DNA of 64,000 nucleotides from Rhodoferax sp. TH121 (GCF_002251855.1 NZ_NOXW01000021.1:620001-684000); one strand, 5' to 3'; shown: positions 7,790 to 16,934, counted from the stretch's first letter. A program made the numbers and translations. Notes: generated from the sequence alone by a model not told the origin.

Positions 7790-8611
7790 TTATTTGGAGA
7801 GGGTTTTGGCCTGGAAGTGGCTGGGCGCCTTGCCCATGCTGTGCTTGAACATGGCGGAGAACGCGCTGTCGCTGGCGTAGCCCGCAGCCGCAGCCACTTG
7901 CGCAATGGGTACGCCGCGCGCCAGCTGGGGCAAGGCGTGGGCCAGCACAGCCTGGGTGCGCCACTGCTGGTAGCTGGTGCCCAGTTCGTCGCGGAAGAGG
8001 CGGGCCATGGTGCGTTCGCTGGCCCCTACGTCGGCCACCCATTCCTTGAGCTGGCCTTTTTCGGCCGGGTCGCGTAGCACCGCTTCGCAAAGGGCGCGCA
8101 GGCGCTTGTCCCCGTGCTCGGGGTGGGGCATGGGAACGCCCAGGGCCTGCGTGTCCGAGCGGGCCATTTCATCAGCCGTCAGGGCCATGAGTGCGGTGTC
8201 GCGCGGGCCTGGTTCGCTGCCTTTGAGTGCGTGCACCAGCTCGCGCAGTAGCTTGCTCACCACCAGCACACGGCATTCGGTCCAGCTGGCCGGTAGCACG
8301 CTCGGGTCTACGTCCACCGTGCGTAGCTCTGCGGTTTCCAGCACCACCACGTTGTGCTGCACGTGGGGCGGAATCCACACCGCGCGGCTGGGTGGCACGA
8401 TGAAGGTCACCTGCCGCTCGCCCTGCGTCACCGTCACCTGCATGAGCCCACTGGCGCAGTAAGTAAATTGCGACCAGGGGTGTTGGTGGGGCTCGATATG
8501 CGCGTCCATGGCCAGCGAGCGGGAACGGCTGCGCACCGGGCGCTGGGCCGTGGGGGGGCGATTGGCCGAGGTGTCAAAGGACACAGGGGTGAGCGGGGCC
8601 TTGCGTTTCAT
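7790..8611 (-). CDS. AraC family transcriptional regulator (NimR-like)
   Basis: A 273-residue regulator with an N-terminal cupin (HIEPHQHPWSQFTYCASGLM, then PPSRAVWIPPHVQHNV) and a C-terminal pair of helix-turn-helices (DVGASERTMARLFRDELG and PIAQVAAAAGYASDSAFSAMF). This is the layout of the E. coli NimR group, which controls a divergent transporter gene. I prefer the start at 8611 rather than 8653 because a clear operator-like dyad at 8648-8670 would otherwise overlap the coding sequence. The divergent MFS gene and the downstream LysE gene are the likely targets. Confidence 0.87.
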   Translation of the reverse strand: MKRKAPLTPVSFDTSANRPPTAQRPVRSRSRSLAMDAHIEPHQHPWSQFTYCASGLMQVTVTQGERQVTFIVPPSRAVWIPPHVQHNVVVLETAELRTVDVDPSVLPASWTECRVLVVSKLLRELVHALKGSEPGPRDTALMALTADEMARSDTQALGVPMPHPEHGDKRLRALCEAVLRDPAEKGQLKEWVADVGASERTMARLFRDELGTSYQQWRTQAVLAHALPQLARGVPIAQVAAAAGYASDSAFSAMFKHSMGKAPSHFQAKTLSK

Positions 8612-8647
8612 GCGTGTTGATCGTTGGGTCAGGTTTTGGCAGGATTT

Positions 8648-8670
8648 CGACAATTATTGTCTTTTTGTCG
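8648..8670. promoter_or_regulatory. dyad operator candidate between AraC and MFS genes
   Basis: Two overlapping inverted repeats: GACAAT-T-ATTGTC (8649-8661), and CGACAA with TTGTCG 11 bases apart (8648-8670). The position between divergent regulator and transporter genes suits a binding site of the AraC-type protein. Confidence 0.5.
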
Positions 8671-8698
8671 TAATCAAGAAATCGCCTCCGACCGTACG

Positions 8699-9946
8699 AT
8701 GCCCCTCATGACCAGCGCAACCCTCTCATCAGCCCCCGCCGCACCTTCCGTTCCCATCAAGCAAGACGCCACCGTGATTGGCCTGGTGGGCTTGGCCCAT
8801 GCCAGTTCGCACTTTGGCCATTTGATCTTGCCGCTGCTGTTTCCCGTGTTCATGCAGGAGTTTGGCCTGAGCTACTCGCAGCTGGGGCTGCTGATGACGG
8901 CGTTTTTTGTGGTCTCAGGCGTGGGCCAGGCCTGCGCGGGCTTTGTGGTGGACCGCTTTGGTGCGCGCCCGCTGATGTTCATGTCGCTCACCCTGTTTGT
9001 GGTGGCCTGTGTGATCGCCTCGTTGGCGACTGGCTACTTGGGCTTGATGCTGGTGGCTGTGCTGGCGGGGCTGGGCAACGCCACCTTTCACCCGGTGGAC
9101 TTCACCATCCTGAACCAACGTGTGTCTGCGCCGCGTTTGGGCTATGCGTTTAGCGCCCACGGCTTGAGTGGCAATTTGGGGTGGGCCTTGGCGCCCGTGT
9201 TCTTTGCGGGCTTGGGCGCCATCATCGGCTGGCGGCAGACGTATCTGGCTGCTGCGGTGTTGTTTGTGGTGGTAATTGCAGTGCTCGCCTCGCAGCGCCA
9301 GCACCTGCTCACCACTGTGGCCCGCAAGGCAGAGCCTGTGGCGGGTGGCCCCAAGGCAGAGCACGACATGGCCTTCATGAAGCTGCCGGTGGTGTGGTGG
9401 TGCTTCGGGTTTTTCTTGCTATCCACCATGACGCTGGCCGTGGTGCAGAGTTATGCGGTTTCCATCCTCAAGGCCATGCACGGCGTGAGCTTTGAGGCGG
9501 CCACCTACACCATCTCGTCGTACATGTTGTGCGGCGCGGTGGGCATGTTCATTGGCGGCTTTGTGGCAGCCAAGTCCCAGCATTCCGACCGCGTGGTGGC
9601 CTGGGCCATGGCGGCCGGTGCCGTGCTGCTGGCGCTGTGTGGCACCGGCTGGCTGGGTGCTACCGGCACCATGGTGGTGTTGGCGATTACCGGCTTTGCC
9701 GTGGGCATTGGCGGCCCCTCGCGCGACATGATGATCAAGAAGGCGACCCCCAAGGGCGCCACTGGCCGCGTCTATGGCTTGGTGTATTCGGGGCTGGACA
9801 CCGGCTTTGCCGTCTCGCCCATCGTGTTTGGTGTATTCATGGACCGCGGCTGGTACGGCGCCACGCTCTTGGGCGCAGCGCTGGTGCTCCTACTGAGCGT
9901 GGGCGCGGCGCTGGGGGTGGGGCTGCGCACCGCCAAGCCCGCTTGA
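8699..9946 (+). CDS. MFS transporter
   Basis: A 415-residue protein with about 12 hydrophobic segments. LAHASSHFGHLILPLLFPVF opens the first helix, and the loop-2/3 MFS signature DRFGARPLMFMSL follows helix 2. AGLGNATFHPVDFTILN and the ending helices resemble fosmidomycin-resistance/FsmA-like and related exporters. It would act in the inner membrane. The start could be 8699 or 8708; the ORF is open further upstream, but the operator region would then be coding. It is divergent from the AraC gene, which suggests inducible expression. Substrate unknown. Confidence 0.88.
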   Translation: MPLMTSATLSSAPAAPSVPIKQDATVIGLVGLAHASSHFGHLILPLLFPVFMQEFGLSYSQLGLLMTAFFVVSGVGQACAGFVVDRFGARPLMFMSLTLFVVACVIASLATGYLGLMLVAVLAGLGNATFHPVDFTILNQRVSAPRLGYAFSAHGLSGNLGWALAPVFFAGLGAIIGWRQTYLAAAVLFVVVIAVLASQRQHLLTTVARKAEPVAGGPKAEHDMAFMKLPVVWWCFGFFLLSTMTLAVVQSYAVSILKAMHGVSFEAATYTISSYMLCGAVGMFIGGFVAAKSQHSDRVVAWAMAAGAVLLALCGTGWLGATGTMVVLAITGFAVGIGGPSRDMMIKKATPKGATGRVYGLVYSGLDTGFAVSPIVFGVFMDRGWYGATLLGAALVLLLSVGAALGVGLRTAKPA

Positions 9947-9953
9947 GCGCGGC

Positions 9954-10451
9954 TTAGTGCTTGAGGTGCTCCAGCGGCAGCTCTGTGCTGCTTTTGATAC
10001 GGGCGAGCACGATGTTGGAGCGGATGCTGCCCACGCCTTGGATGCGGGTCAGGCGGCGCAGCACTTGTTCGGACAGTACGCTCAGGCTCGCCGCCACAAT
10101 CTGCAAGATGTAGTCTGACTCGCCAGCTACCGAATAACACTCCAACACCTCGGGAAAACCGGCAATCTCCCGCTCAAAGGCCAGGCCCTCGTCACCGCTG
10201 TGGCGGGTGAGCGTGACGTACGAGATGGCGCGCACGCCCAGGCCGATGGCGGCGGGCTCCAGCAGTGCCACATAGCGGCGGATGACGCCTGCGGCCTGCA
10301 GGCGCTGCACCCGGCGGCTCACCTGCGAGGCCGAGAGGTGCACCTGCTCCCCGATTTGCTGGTGGGTGGCATGGGCGTCGCGCTGCAGTGCAGCAAGAAG
10401 GCTGATATCAAAGCCATCCAGCAGCGAATCTTCGTATTTTTCTATTTTCAT
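9954..10451 (-). CDS. Lrp/AsnC family regulator of the hpd operon
   Basis: A 165-residue protein: N-terminal AsnC-type helix-turn-helix (FDISLLAALQRDAHATHQQI, then HLSASQVSRRVQRLQAAGVI) and a C-terminal RAM effector domain (about residues 70-150). It is divergent from hpd, the usual place of an Lrp-type activator of 4-hydroxyphenylpyruvate catabolism. The start at 10451 (MKIEKYEDS) is preferred; longer forms would run through a 19-bp dyad that looks like its own operator. Confidence 0.88.
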   Translation of the reverse strand: MKIEKYEDSLLDGFDISLLAALQRDAHATHQQIGEQVHLSASQVSRRVQRLQAAGVIRRYVALLEPAAIGLGVRAISYVTLTRHSGDEGLAFEREIAGFPEVLECYSVAGESDYILQIVAASLSVLSEQVLRRLTRIQGVGSIRSNIVLARIKSSTELPLEHLKH

Positions 10452-10467
10452 GCACAAATTATGCATG
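10449..10467. promoter_or_regulatory. dyad at the start of the Lrp-type regulator
   Basis: CATGCA-7 bases-TGCATG, a perfect 6+6 inverted repeat that includes the regulator's start codon and lies about 90 bases upstream of hpd. Probable autoregulatory/activator site; inference from position. Confidence 0.5.
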
Positions 10468-10557
10468 GAAGGCACTAGTTGGCCTGCAACTTGCACACCC
10501 ATTGCATGTCCAATTGACCACAATCAAGGCTTCAAAAACAGCGTTTGAGGAGCACGT

Positions 10558-11643
10558 ATGGCCGATTTGTTTGACAACCCCATGGGCCTGATGGGCTTCG
10601 AGTTTGTGGAGTTTGCGGCGCCCGTGGCGGGCTTGATCGAACCCATTTTCGAGCGCATGGGCTTCACGCTGGTGGCCAAACACCGCTCCAAAGACGTGGT
10701 GCTGTACCGCCAGGGCGGTATCAACTTCATCGTCAACCGCGAGCCCAAAAGCGTGGCTGGCTACTTTGCCGCCGAACACGGGCCCAGTGCCTGCGGCATG
10801 GCTTTCCGCGTACGCGACTCACATGTGGCTTACGCGCGCGCACTGGAGTTGGGCGCCCAACCCGTGGAGCTGCGCCCCGGCCCCATGGAGCTGAACCTGC
10901 CCGCCATCAAGGGCATTGGCGGCGCGCCGCTGTATTTGATTGACCGTTATGAAGACGGCAAGTCCATCTACGACATTGACTTTGAATTCATTGAGGGCGT
11001 GGACCGCCACCCCGTGGGCCACGGCTTCAGCGTGGTCGATCATCTGACGCACAACGTGTACCGCGGCCGCATGGCCTATTGGGCCGATTTCTACAGCAAG
11101 CTGTTTAACTTCCAGGAGATTCGCTACTTCGACATCCAGGGCGAATACACCGGCCTCACCTCCAAGGCCATGACCGCGCCGGACGGCCTGGTGCGTATTC
11201 CGCTCAATGAAGAAGCGCGCCAGGGCGGCGGGCAGATCGAGGAATTCCTGATGCAGTTCAACGGCGAGGGCATCCAGCACATTGCCCTGCTGTGCGAAGA
11301 CCTGCCGGGCGCCATCGACAAATTGCAGATGGCCGGTATCCCACTGCTCACCGCCCCCAACGACGTGTATTACGAGAACTTGGCCAAGCGCCTGCCGGGC
11401 CACGGCCAGCCCGTGGGCGAACTGCAGGCCCGCGGCATTCTGCTGGATGGCACCACCGAAGGCGGCGAGCCCCGTTTGCTGCTGCAAATCTTTTCGCAGC
11501 CGCTGCTGGGGCCGGTGTTCTTCGAGTTCATCGAGCGCAAGGGCAACTACCGTGAGGGCTTTGGCGAAGGCAATTTCAAGGCCCTGTTTGAGTCGCTGGA
11601 GCGTGACCAGATCAACCGCGGCGTGATTGAAGCGGCCAAATAA
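10558..11643 (+). CDS. hpd: 4-hydroxyphenylpyruvate dioxygenase
   Basis: A 361-residue two-domain VOC-fold enzyme that converts 4-hydroxyphenylpyruvate to homogentisate in tyrosine breakdown. The Fe(II) ligands are visible: His162 in VVDHLTHNV, His241 in EGIQHIALL and Glu323 in FFEFIERKG. The spacing is one residue longer than in the Pseudomonas enzyme. The C-terminal [15 protein letters not shown] is also typical. GAGG lies 7 bases before the ATG. It is the first gene of hpd-VOC-fahA-phhB-phhA; homogentisate dioxygenase is not in this cluster. Confidence 0.95.
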   Translation: MADLFDNPMGLMGFEFVEFAAPVAGLIEPIFERMGFTLVAKHRSKDVVLYRQGGINFIVNREPKSVAGYFAAEHGPSACGMAFRVRDSHVAYARALELGAQPVELRPGPMELNLPAIKGIGGAPLYLIDRYEDGKSIYDIDFEFIEGVDRHPVGHGFSVVDHLTHNVYRGRMAYWADFYSKLFNFQEIRYFDIQGEYTGLTSKAMTAPDGLVRIPLNEEARQGGGQIEEFLMQFNGEGIQHIALLCEDLPGAIDKLQMAGIPLLTAPNDVYYENLAKRLPGHGQPVGELQARGILLDGTTEGGEPRLLLQIFSQPLLGPVFFEFIERKGNYREGFGEGNFKALFESLERDQINRGVIEAAK

Positions 11644-11670
11644 ACCCCGACGGACCGAGGAGACACCCCC

Positions 11671-12216
11671 ATGAAAATCGACCGCATCCACCACGTCGCC
11701 TACCGCTGCAAGGACGCCAAAGAAACCGTGCTCTGGTACCAGAAGATGCTGAACATGGACTTTGTGCTGGCCATTGCCGAAGACGTGGTGCCCAGCACCA
11801 AGGCGCCGGACCCCTACATGCACATCTTCATGGACGCGGGGCAGGGCAATGTGCTGGCCTTCTTTGAGCTGCCCACGCAGCCCGAGATGGGCCGCGACCC
11901 GAACACCCCCGCCTGGGTGCAGCACATTGCCTTCCGCGTGAAAGACCGCGCTGAGCTGCTGGAGTTCAAAGCGCACCTGGAAGCCAATGGGGTAGACGTG
12001 CTGGGCGTGACCGACCACGGCATGTTCCACAGCATCTACTTCTTCGACCCCAACGGCCACCGATTGGAGCTGGCCTGCCCGGATCCGGAAGAGACCGCCA
12101 AAATAGCCCAGGCCGACGCCGTGAAATGGGCCATGTTGGAAGAGTGGAGCGTGACCAAGCGCGCACCCAAACACGCCGCCTTTCTGCACGCCAAAGAGCT
12201 GGGAGGCCAGGCATGA
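11671..12216 (+). CDS. VOC family (glyoxalase-fold) protein
   Basis: A 181-residue single-polypeptide VOC protein starting MKIDRIHHVAYRCKDAKETV. The metal-site pattern is visible: HHVAYR at the N-terminus, VQHIAFRVKD in the middle, and DPNGHRLELACP near the end of the second half. It sits between hpd and fahA, 27 bases after hpd and overlapping fahA by four bases (ATGA), so it is translationally coupled to the pathway. Possible roles are an extradiol-type ring cleavage or an isomerase step, but the substrate is not known. Its conserved place in the operon is the main clue. Confidence 0.85.
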   Translation: MKIDRIHHVAYRCKDAKETVLWYQKMLNMDFVLAIAEDVVPSTKAPDPYMHIFMDAGQGNVLAFFELPTQPEMGRDPNTPAWVQHIAFRVKDRAELLEFKAHLEANGVDVLGVTDHGMFHSIYFFDPNGHRLELACPDPEETAKIAQADAVKWAMLEEWSVTKRAPKHAAFLHAKELGGQA

Positions 12217-13499
12217 GCGCTGCGCTGACCTCGCTGGACGCCACCCATGCCCCGGACACACGCAGCTGGGTGGAATCGGCCAACGCGCCTGACACCGATT
12301 TCCCCATCCAAAACCTGCCGTTTGGCCGATTTCGCCACAACCCGCTCGAGCCTTGGCAGATTGGTGTGGCCATTGGCGACCGCGTGCTCAACCTGCACGC
12401 TACGGGCCTGATCGACCACCACGACATGCAGCGCCTGATGGCCGCGCCGGTGACTGAGCGCCGCGCACTGCGCCTGGCCATTTGGGAAGGGCTGCGCGAG
12501 GGCTCGGCCCTGCAAAAAGTCTGGGCCGATGCGCTGTTGCGCCAAACTGAGGTGGAGCTGGGTCTGCCCTGCGAGGTGGGGGACTACACGGATTTCTACA
12601 CCGGCATCCACCACGCCACCACGGTGGGCAAGCTGTTCCGCCCCGACAACCCGCTGCTGCCCAACTACCAGTGGGTGCCCATTGGCTACCACGGCCGTGC
12701 ATCCAGCATAGGCGCCAGCGGCCAGCAGTTCCACCGCCCACGAGGGCAGACGCTCAAGCCCGGCGCCAGCGTGCCCGACTTCGGCCCCACCGCACGGCTG
12801 GACTATGAGTTGGAAATGGCGGCCTGGACCGGCATGGGTAATGCGCTAGGCGCTCCTGTTTCCATAGCGGATGCCGAGGAACATATCTTTGGCCTCACGC
12901 TGCTCAACGACTGGAGCGCGCGCGATGTGCAGGCCTGGGAGTACCAGCCGCTGGGCCCCTTCTTGGCCAAGAACTTTGCCACCACGGTGTCACCCTGGCT
13001 GGTGACCATGGAAGCGCTGGCGCCGTTCCGCGCCGCGTTTGAGCGGCCTGCGGCGGACCCGCAGCCGCTGGCCTACCTGGATTCGGCCCACAACCGTAGC
13101 GCGGGCGCCATCGACGTGCAGTTGGAAGTCTGGCTGCAAACGCCCGCCATGCGCGCTGCGGGTAGCGAAGGCGTGCGCCTGTCGCAGTCCAATCTGCGCG
13201 ACGCCTACTGGACGCTGGCCCAGCTGGTGACGCACCACACGGTGAATGGCTGCAACCTGCGCAGCGGCGATGTGCTGGGCACGGGCACGCTCTCCGGCCC
13301 CAAGCCGGAGCAGGGCGGTTCTCTGTTGGAGCTGAGCCAGGGCGGCAAGCAGCCCATCACCCTGCTCAACGGCGAGACACGCACCTTCCTGCAAGATGGC
13401 GACACCGTCACCTTGCGTGGCAGCTGCGAGCGCGCGGGTGCGCGCCGCATTGGTTTTGGCGATTGCCGCGGCACCGTGCTGGCCGCGCGTGCCCTGTGA
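12213..13499 (+). CDS. fahA: fumarylacetoacetase
   Basis: A 428-residue two-domain enzyme that hydrolyses fumarylacetoacetate to fumarate and acetoacetate, the last step of the homogentisate route. The N-terminal SH3-like domain contains FGRFRHNPLEPWQIGVAIGD. The catalytic domain carries DFYTGIHHATTVGKLFRP (Asp metal ligand and catalytic His), LDYELEMAAW (Glu metal ligands) and LLNDWSARDVQAWEY. The start at 12213 overlaps the VOC stop codon (ATGA); the longer frame upstream is inside that gene. Length is normal for the family. Confidence 0.95.
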   Translation: MSAALTSLDATHAPDTRSWVESANAPDTDFPIQNLPFGRFRHNPLEPWQIGVAIGDRVLNLHATGLIDHHDMQRLMAAPVTERRALRLAIWEGLREGSALQKVWADALLRQTEVELGLPCEVGDYTDFYTGIHHATTVGKLFRPDNPLLPNYQWVPIGYHGRASSIGASGQQFHRPRGQTLKPGASVPDFGPTARLDYELEMAAWTGMGNALGAPVSIADAEEHIFGLTLLNDWSARDVQAWEYQPLGPFLAKNFATTVSPWLVTMEALAPFRAAFERPAADPQPLAYLDSAHNRSAGAIDVQLEVWLQTPAMRAAGSEGVRLSQSNLRDAYWTLAQLVTHHTVNGCNLRSGDVLGTGTLSGPKPEQGGSLLELSQGGKQPITLLNGETRTFLQDGDTVTLRGSCERAGARRIGFGDCRGTVLAARAL

Positions 13500-13511
13500 A
13501 GGAGGTGAAGC

Positions 13512-13826
13512 ATGGAACGCATGGATCCCCATACCTTTGACAGCCTGCAAGCCGAATGGAGCCATTGGCACTTCAGCCCCGAGCGCGGCGGCCTGATGCA
13601 ACGCACCCTGGTGTTTGCCGACTTTGCCCAGGCCTTTGGCTTCATGGCGCAGGTGGCCATCATGGCCGAAAAGCGCAACCACCACCCCGAGTGGCTCAAC
13701 GTCTACAACCGCGTAGAGATCACCCTCACCACGCACGATGTGCAAGGCCTCTCGCAGCGTGATTTGGACTTGGCGTGCTATATCGACGCCGTGTTTGCCG
13801 GTCGGCCGCAGGCGGTGTCGCCATGA
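13512..13826 (+). CDS. phhB: pterin-4a-carbinolamine dehydratase
   Basis: A 104-residue protein with the family signature [18 protein letters not shown] and the closing [14 protein letters not shown]. It dehydrates 4a-hydroxy-tetrahydropterin formed by phenylalanine hydroxylase, recycling the pterin cofactor. AAGGAGG lies just before the ATG. The 3' end overlaps the phhA start by four bases, so the two are coupled. The order phhB before phhA is the reverse of the Pseudomonas phhAB operon. Confidence 0.93.
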   Translation: MERMDPHTFDSLQAEWSHWHFSPERGGLMQRTLVFADFAQAFGFMAQVAIMAEKRNHHPEWLNVYNRVEITLTTHDVQGLSQRDLDLACYIDAVFAGRPQAVSP

Positions 13827-14734
13827 ACGAGCAGCCTGCCGCCACCAAGCACGGCCTGGCCGCTGGCCTGTCGCCCACGCGTGCGGACTGGACCATCGAT
13901 CAGGGCTGGAAAAACTACACCCCGCAGGAGCACGCCACCTGGAAGACGCTGTTCGAACGCCAAACCGCGCTGCTGCCCCAGCTGGCCTGCCGCGAGTTTG
14001 TAGAGGGCATGCGCGCGCTACCGCTCAGCGCGGAGGCCATCCCGGAGTTTGCTGCGCTGAATGAAGTGCTCAAGCCCCGCACCGGCTGGCAAATCGTTGC
14101 CGTGCCCGGGCTGGTGCCCGACGAGGTGTTTTTTGACCACCTGGCCAACCGCCGCTTCCCCAGTGGCAACTTCATCCGCAGCGCCGACCAGCTGGACTAC
14201 CTGCAAGAGCCCGATGTGTTCCACGACGTGTTTGGCCACGTACCCATGCTCATGCATCCGGTCATGGCGGACTTCATCCAGCTCTATGGCGAAGCCGGCC
14301 TGCGCGCCCAGCGCATCGGCAAACTTACCGAGTTGGCGCGCGTGTACTGGTACACCGTGGAGTTCGGGCTGGTGAAGGAAAAGGTGCAAGGAGAGGCTGG
14401 CGTTGAAGATGCATTGCGCATCTACGGCGCGGGCATCGCCTCATCATTCACCGAGAGCGTTTTTTCGGTGCAAAGCCCGTCACCGCACCGCATCGGCTTT
14501 GACCTGGAACGCGTCATGCGCACCAACTACCGCATCGACGATTTTCAGGAGTGCTACTTTGTGCTGGACAGCCTGGACGACCTGCTGGCCCTGGCTCGTA
14601 TCGACTTCGACCCGATCTACGAACGGCTGAAAAGCGGGTCCAACTATGCGCCGGAGGATGTGTTGGCTAGCGACACGGTGTTTCAGCGGGGGGATGGGAG
14701 CTATGTGCGGGCACAGGCGCTTGCGGCGGCGTGA
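13823..14734 (+). CDS. phhA: phenylalanine 4-monooxygenase
   Basis: A 303-residue pterin-dependent hydroxylase converting phenylalanine to tyrosine. Iron ligands are visible: His134 and His139 in [12 protein letters not shown], and Glu180 in YTVEFGL. The single-domain length lacks the regulatory ACT domain of animal enzymes and matches bacterial PhhA. The start overlaps the phhB stop (ATGA). With hpd and fahA it completes Phe to Tyr to homogentisate catabolism except for transamination, HmgA and the isomerase step; a maleylacetoacetate isomerase gene lies at 61393. Confidence 0.95.
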   Translation: MNEQPAATKHGLAAGLSPTRADWTIDQGWKNYTPQEHATWKTLFERQTALLPQLACREFVEGMRALPLSAEAIPEFAALNEVLKPRTGWQIVAVPGLVPDEVFFDHLANRRFPSGNFIRSADQLDYLQEPDVFHDVFGHVPMLMHPVMADFIQLYGEAGLRAQRIGKLTELARVYWYTVEFGLVKEKVQGEAGVEDALRIYGAGIASSFTESVFSVQSPSPHRIGFDLERVMRTNYRIDDFQECYFVLDSLDDLLALARIDFDPIYERLKSGSNYAPEDVLASDTVFQRGDGSYVRAQALAAA

Positions 14735-14749
14735 TTATTAAGGAAATTT

Positions 14750-14796
14750 GCCTCTAGACCGCGTGGATATTGCGCAAGCAGCTATCACAACGGTAG
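14750..14796 (+). repeat. interspersed ~50-bp repeat, copy C
   Basis: GCCTCTAG end, ATTGCGCAAGCAGCT block, GCTATC...GGTAGC hairpin. It lies downstream of phhA; the last three sense codons and the stop codon of the DecR-like gene lie inside it. Confidence 0.8.
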
Positions 14797-15243
14797 CACC
14801 GTAGTGCTCTTGATCTCCTCCATAGAGAACGCGGACGACACTCCCGCCAGTTGCGCGTTCTGGATCAGGCGCTTGTAGAAGCGGTCGTAGCCGGCAATGT
14901 CGGCGGCCACCACTTTGAGCAGGTAGTCCACATCGCCGCTCATGCGGTGGAATTCCATCACCTCGGGCATGCTGGAGACTGTGGCGGCGAATTTGCGCAG
15001 CCAGGCTTCGTCGTGCCGATTGGTGCGTAGGCTCACAAACACCGTCACCGGCAGTCCGGCTTGCGCACGGTCCACCAGTGCCACGCGCTTGGTGATGAGG
15101 CCGGCTTCTTCCATGGCCTTCACGCGTTTCCAGCAGGGCGTGGCCGACAGGCCGACCTTCTCGCCCAGCTGGGCGGCCGACAGGGTGCCGTCTTGCTGCA
15201 GGGTGCCCAGGATGGCGCGGTCCATGCGGTCTAGTTCTTTCAT
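14785..15243 (-). CDS. Lrp/AsnC family regulator, DecR (YbaO)-like
   Basis: A 152-residue protein with the AsnC helix-turn-helix (LGEKVGLSATPCWKRVKAME) and a RAM domain ending SSAFSMEEIKSTTVLPL. The TPCWKR, MPEVMEFHRMSGDVDYLL, YDRFYKRLIQN and FSMEEIKSTT segments match E. coli DecR, which activates cysteine detoxification. It is divergent from a cysteine desulfurase-rhodanese gene, which fits a cysteine- or sulfur-responsive role; that link is inference. The 3' end, including the stop codon, lies within repeat copy C. Confidence 0.88.
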   Translation of the reverse strand: MKELDRMDRAILGTLQQDGTLSAAQLGEKVGLSATPCWKRVKAMEEAGLITKRVALVDRAQAGLPVTVFVSLRTNRHDEAWLRKFAATVSSMPEVMEFHRMSGDVDYLLKVVAADIAGYDRFYKRLIQNAQLAGVSSAFSMEEIKSTTVLPL

Positions 15244-15265
15244 GCTGCTATTTAACGTAATAGAA

Positions 15266-15305
15266 GAACGTTCATTCTACGAATTTGCGATTTATCGGTA
15301 AATTC
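15266..15305. promoter_or_regulatory. dyads in the DecR-like / desulfurase intergenic region
   Basis: GAACGTTC (15266-15273) and GAATTT-13 bases-AAATTC (15281-15305) lie between the divergent genes. AT-rich imperfect dyads are usual for Lrp-type regulators. Candidate operators only. Confidence 0.4.
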
Positions 15306-15368
15306 AAAACATCTGTTTGCACCCTACAAATCTAAGATTCCGGCATTCCTACAGCGCGGAGAGCTGCC

Positions 15369-16934
15369 ATGCCTACCACCGAGATCTACCTGGACTGCAA
15401 CGCTACGACCCCCGTTTTTCCCGCAGCGCGCGACGCCGCATTGCAGGCACTGGGCGCGCACTTTGGCAACCCCAGCAGCAGCCACTGCACGGGTCTACGT
15501 GCCCGCGCGCTGGTAGACGACGTGCGGGAGCGCGCCAGCCGCTTGCTCGGTGTAGGGGCAGGGCGTCTGCTATTCGTGAGTGGTGCCACCGAAGGCATCC
15601 AAACCGCGGTGCTGTCGGCTCTGTGCACTCTGCGCGAGCGGCGCGATGCGGGTGAGCGTGTGGACGGCCCATTGCTGGTGGGCGCCACCGAACACAAGGC
15701 CGTGCCGCAAAGCCTGGCGCACTGGAATGCAGTGCTGGGGCTGAACCTGCCCATCGTGGAGGTGCCGGTGGACCGCCATGGCCTGCATGACATGGCCTTT
15801 TTGCATGCCCATGTGGCGAACGCCGGCCTGCTGTGCACCATGGCCGCGAACAACGAGACGGGCGTGGTGAGCGACATTGCTGGCATCGAAGCGCTGCTCA
15901 AGGCCTGTGGCTCCCGCGCGCTGTGGTTGGTGGACTGCGTGCAGGCACTGGGCAAGCTGCAGTTGGACCTGCAGGCCACGCGCATCGACTACGCACCGTT
16001 CTCCGGCCACAAGCTCTATGCGCCCAAGGGCATCGGCATGCTCTATGTGCGGGCCGGTAGCCCTTTCACACCGCTGATGGTGGGTGGCGGGCAGGAGGCC
16101 GGCCAGCGCTCGGGTACCGAGAACATGCCCGGCATTGCTGCGCTAGGTGCTGTGTTGCGGGCCATGGAGGCAGGGGAGGGCGTAGTGTTCCGCTCCCACG
16201 CCTCGCTGCAGCAGGCCCGCTTGCGCCTGGCTGATGCGCTGCGTGCCGCCTTTCCGGGGCTGGTGTTCAACATGCCTTTCGAGAGCAGCCTGCCCACCAC
16301 GCTGAATTTCTCTGTGCCTGGCCTGTCCAGCAAGGCATTGCTCAACCTGTTTGACGCCGCAGGCATGCGCATCAGTGCAGGCAGCGCCTGCAGCGCGGCC
16401 AAGGCCGAGCCCAGCTTTGTGCTGCGCGCCATGGGCCTGCCCGACTGGCAAGCGGAGGGCGCTGCGCGCCTGTCGATTGGCGCGCTGACGGACGATGTCC
16501 AGATCGACGAGGCCTGCGCGCGCATTGCCCGTTGTGGTGAGGCGCTGCAATGCGCCGCGCCCGCCGCGCAGGCGCTTGGCCCAGCGGCGCTGGCAGCGCC
16601 AAGCCCTGACACGCAGGACAGCACCTTGACCGCCGCTAGCTTGCCCGCCTTTTTGCACACCTACCCCAACGCGCTGTTGGTGGATGTGCGCGAAGCCTTT
16701 GAGCACGCAGCAAGCCAGGACCACCTGCCCTGGCGCGCGCAGGCCCTGTGCAATGTGCCCCTGGACCACCTGGGCCAGCACCTGCCTGCCTGGCTGGGCG
16801 AAAGCCATCGCCCACTGGTGTTTTTCTGCCGTAGCGGCGGGCGCAGCCTGCAGGCGGTGCAGGCCTTGCGTGCCCGTGGCCATGGGCAGGCCTGGCACCT
16901 GGCAGGTGGGCTGGCGCTGGCGGAAATGGCATAG
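15369..16934 (+). CDS. cysteine desulfurase fused to a C-terminal rhodanese domain
   Basis: A 521-residue fusion. Residues 1 to about 390 are a class V aminotransferase of NifS/IscS type, with the N-terminal YLDCNATTPVFPAA, the PLP lysine K215 in SGHKLYAPKG, a GQRSGTENMPGI loop and the catalytic Cys341 in SAGSACSAAKAEPS. After an Ala/Pro linker, residues about 430-521 form a rhodanese-like domain (LLVDVREAFEHA) with an active-site Cys487 in FFCRSGGRS. Such a protein could remove sulfur from cysteine and hand the persulfide to its own rhodanese domain. It is not part of an isc or suf operon. A TPP enzyme and a GNAT follow, and a DecR-like regulator is divergent. Confidence 0.9.
   Translation: MPTTEIYLDCNATTPVFPAARDAALQALGAHFGNPSSSHCTGLRARALVDDVRERASRLLGVGAGRLLFVSGATEGIQTAVLSALCTLRERRDAGERVDGPLLVGATEHKAVPQSLAHWNAVLGLNLPIVEVPVDRHGLHDMAFLHAHVANAGLLCTMAANNETGVVSDIAGIEALLKACGSRALWLVDCVQALGKLQLDLQATRIDYAPFSGHKLYAPKGIGMLYVRAGSPFTPLMVGGGQEAGQRSGTENMPGIAALGAVLRAMEAGEGVVFRSHASLQQARLRLADALRAAFPGLVFNMPFESSLPTTLNFSVPGLSSKALLNLFDAAGMRISAGSACSAAKAEPSFVLRAMGLPDWQAEGAARLSIGALTDDVQIDEACARIARCGEALQCAAPAAQALGPAALAAPSPDTQDSTLTAASLPAFLHTYPNALLVDVREAFEHAASQDHLPWRAQALCNVPLDHLGQHLPAWLGESHRPLVFFCRSGGRSLQAVQALRARGHGQAWHLAGGLALAEMA

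Noticed and set aside
10819..12261. Minus-strand open frame of 480 codons.
   Set aside because: It is antisense to hpd and the VOC gene; composition is that of a shadow frame.
12846..12873. Possible eleventh repeat copy inside fahA (GCTCCTGTTTCCATAGCG resembles the repeat tail).
   Set aside because: The encoded residues align with ordinary fumarylacetoacetase sequence without any insertion, and the left half of the element is absent; chance similarity.
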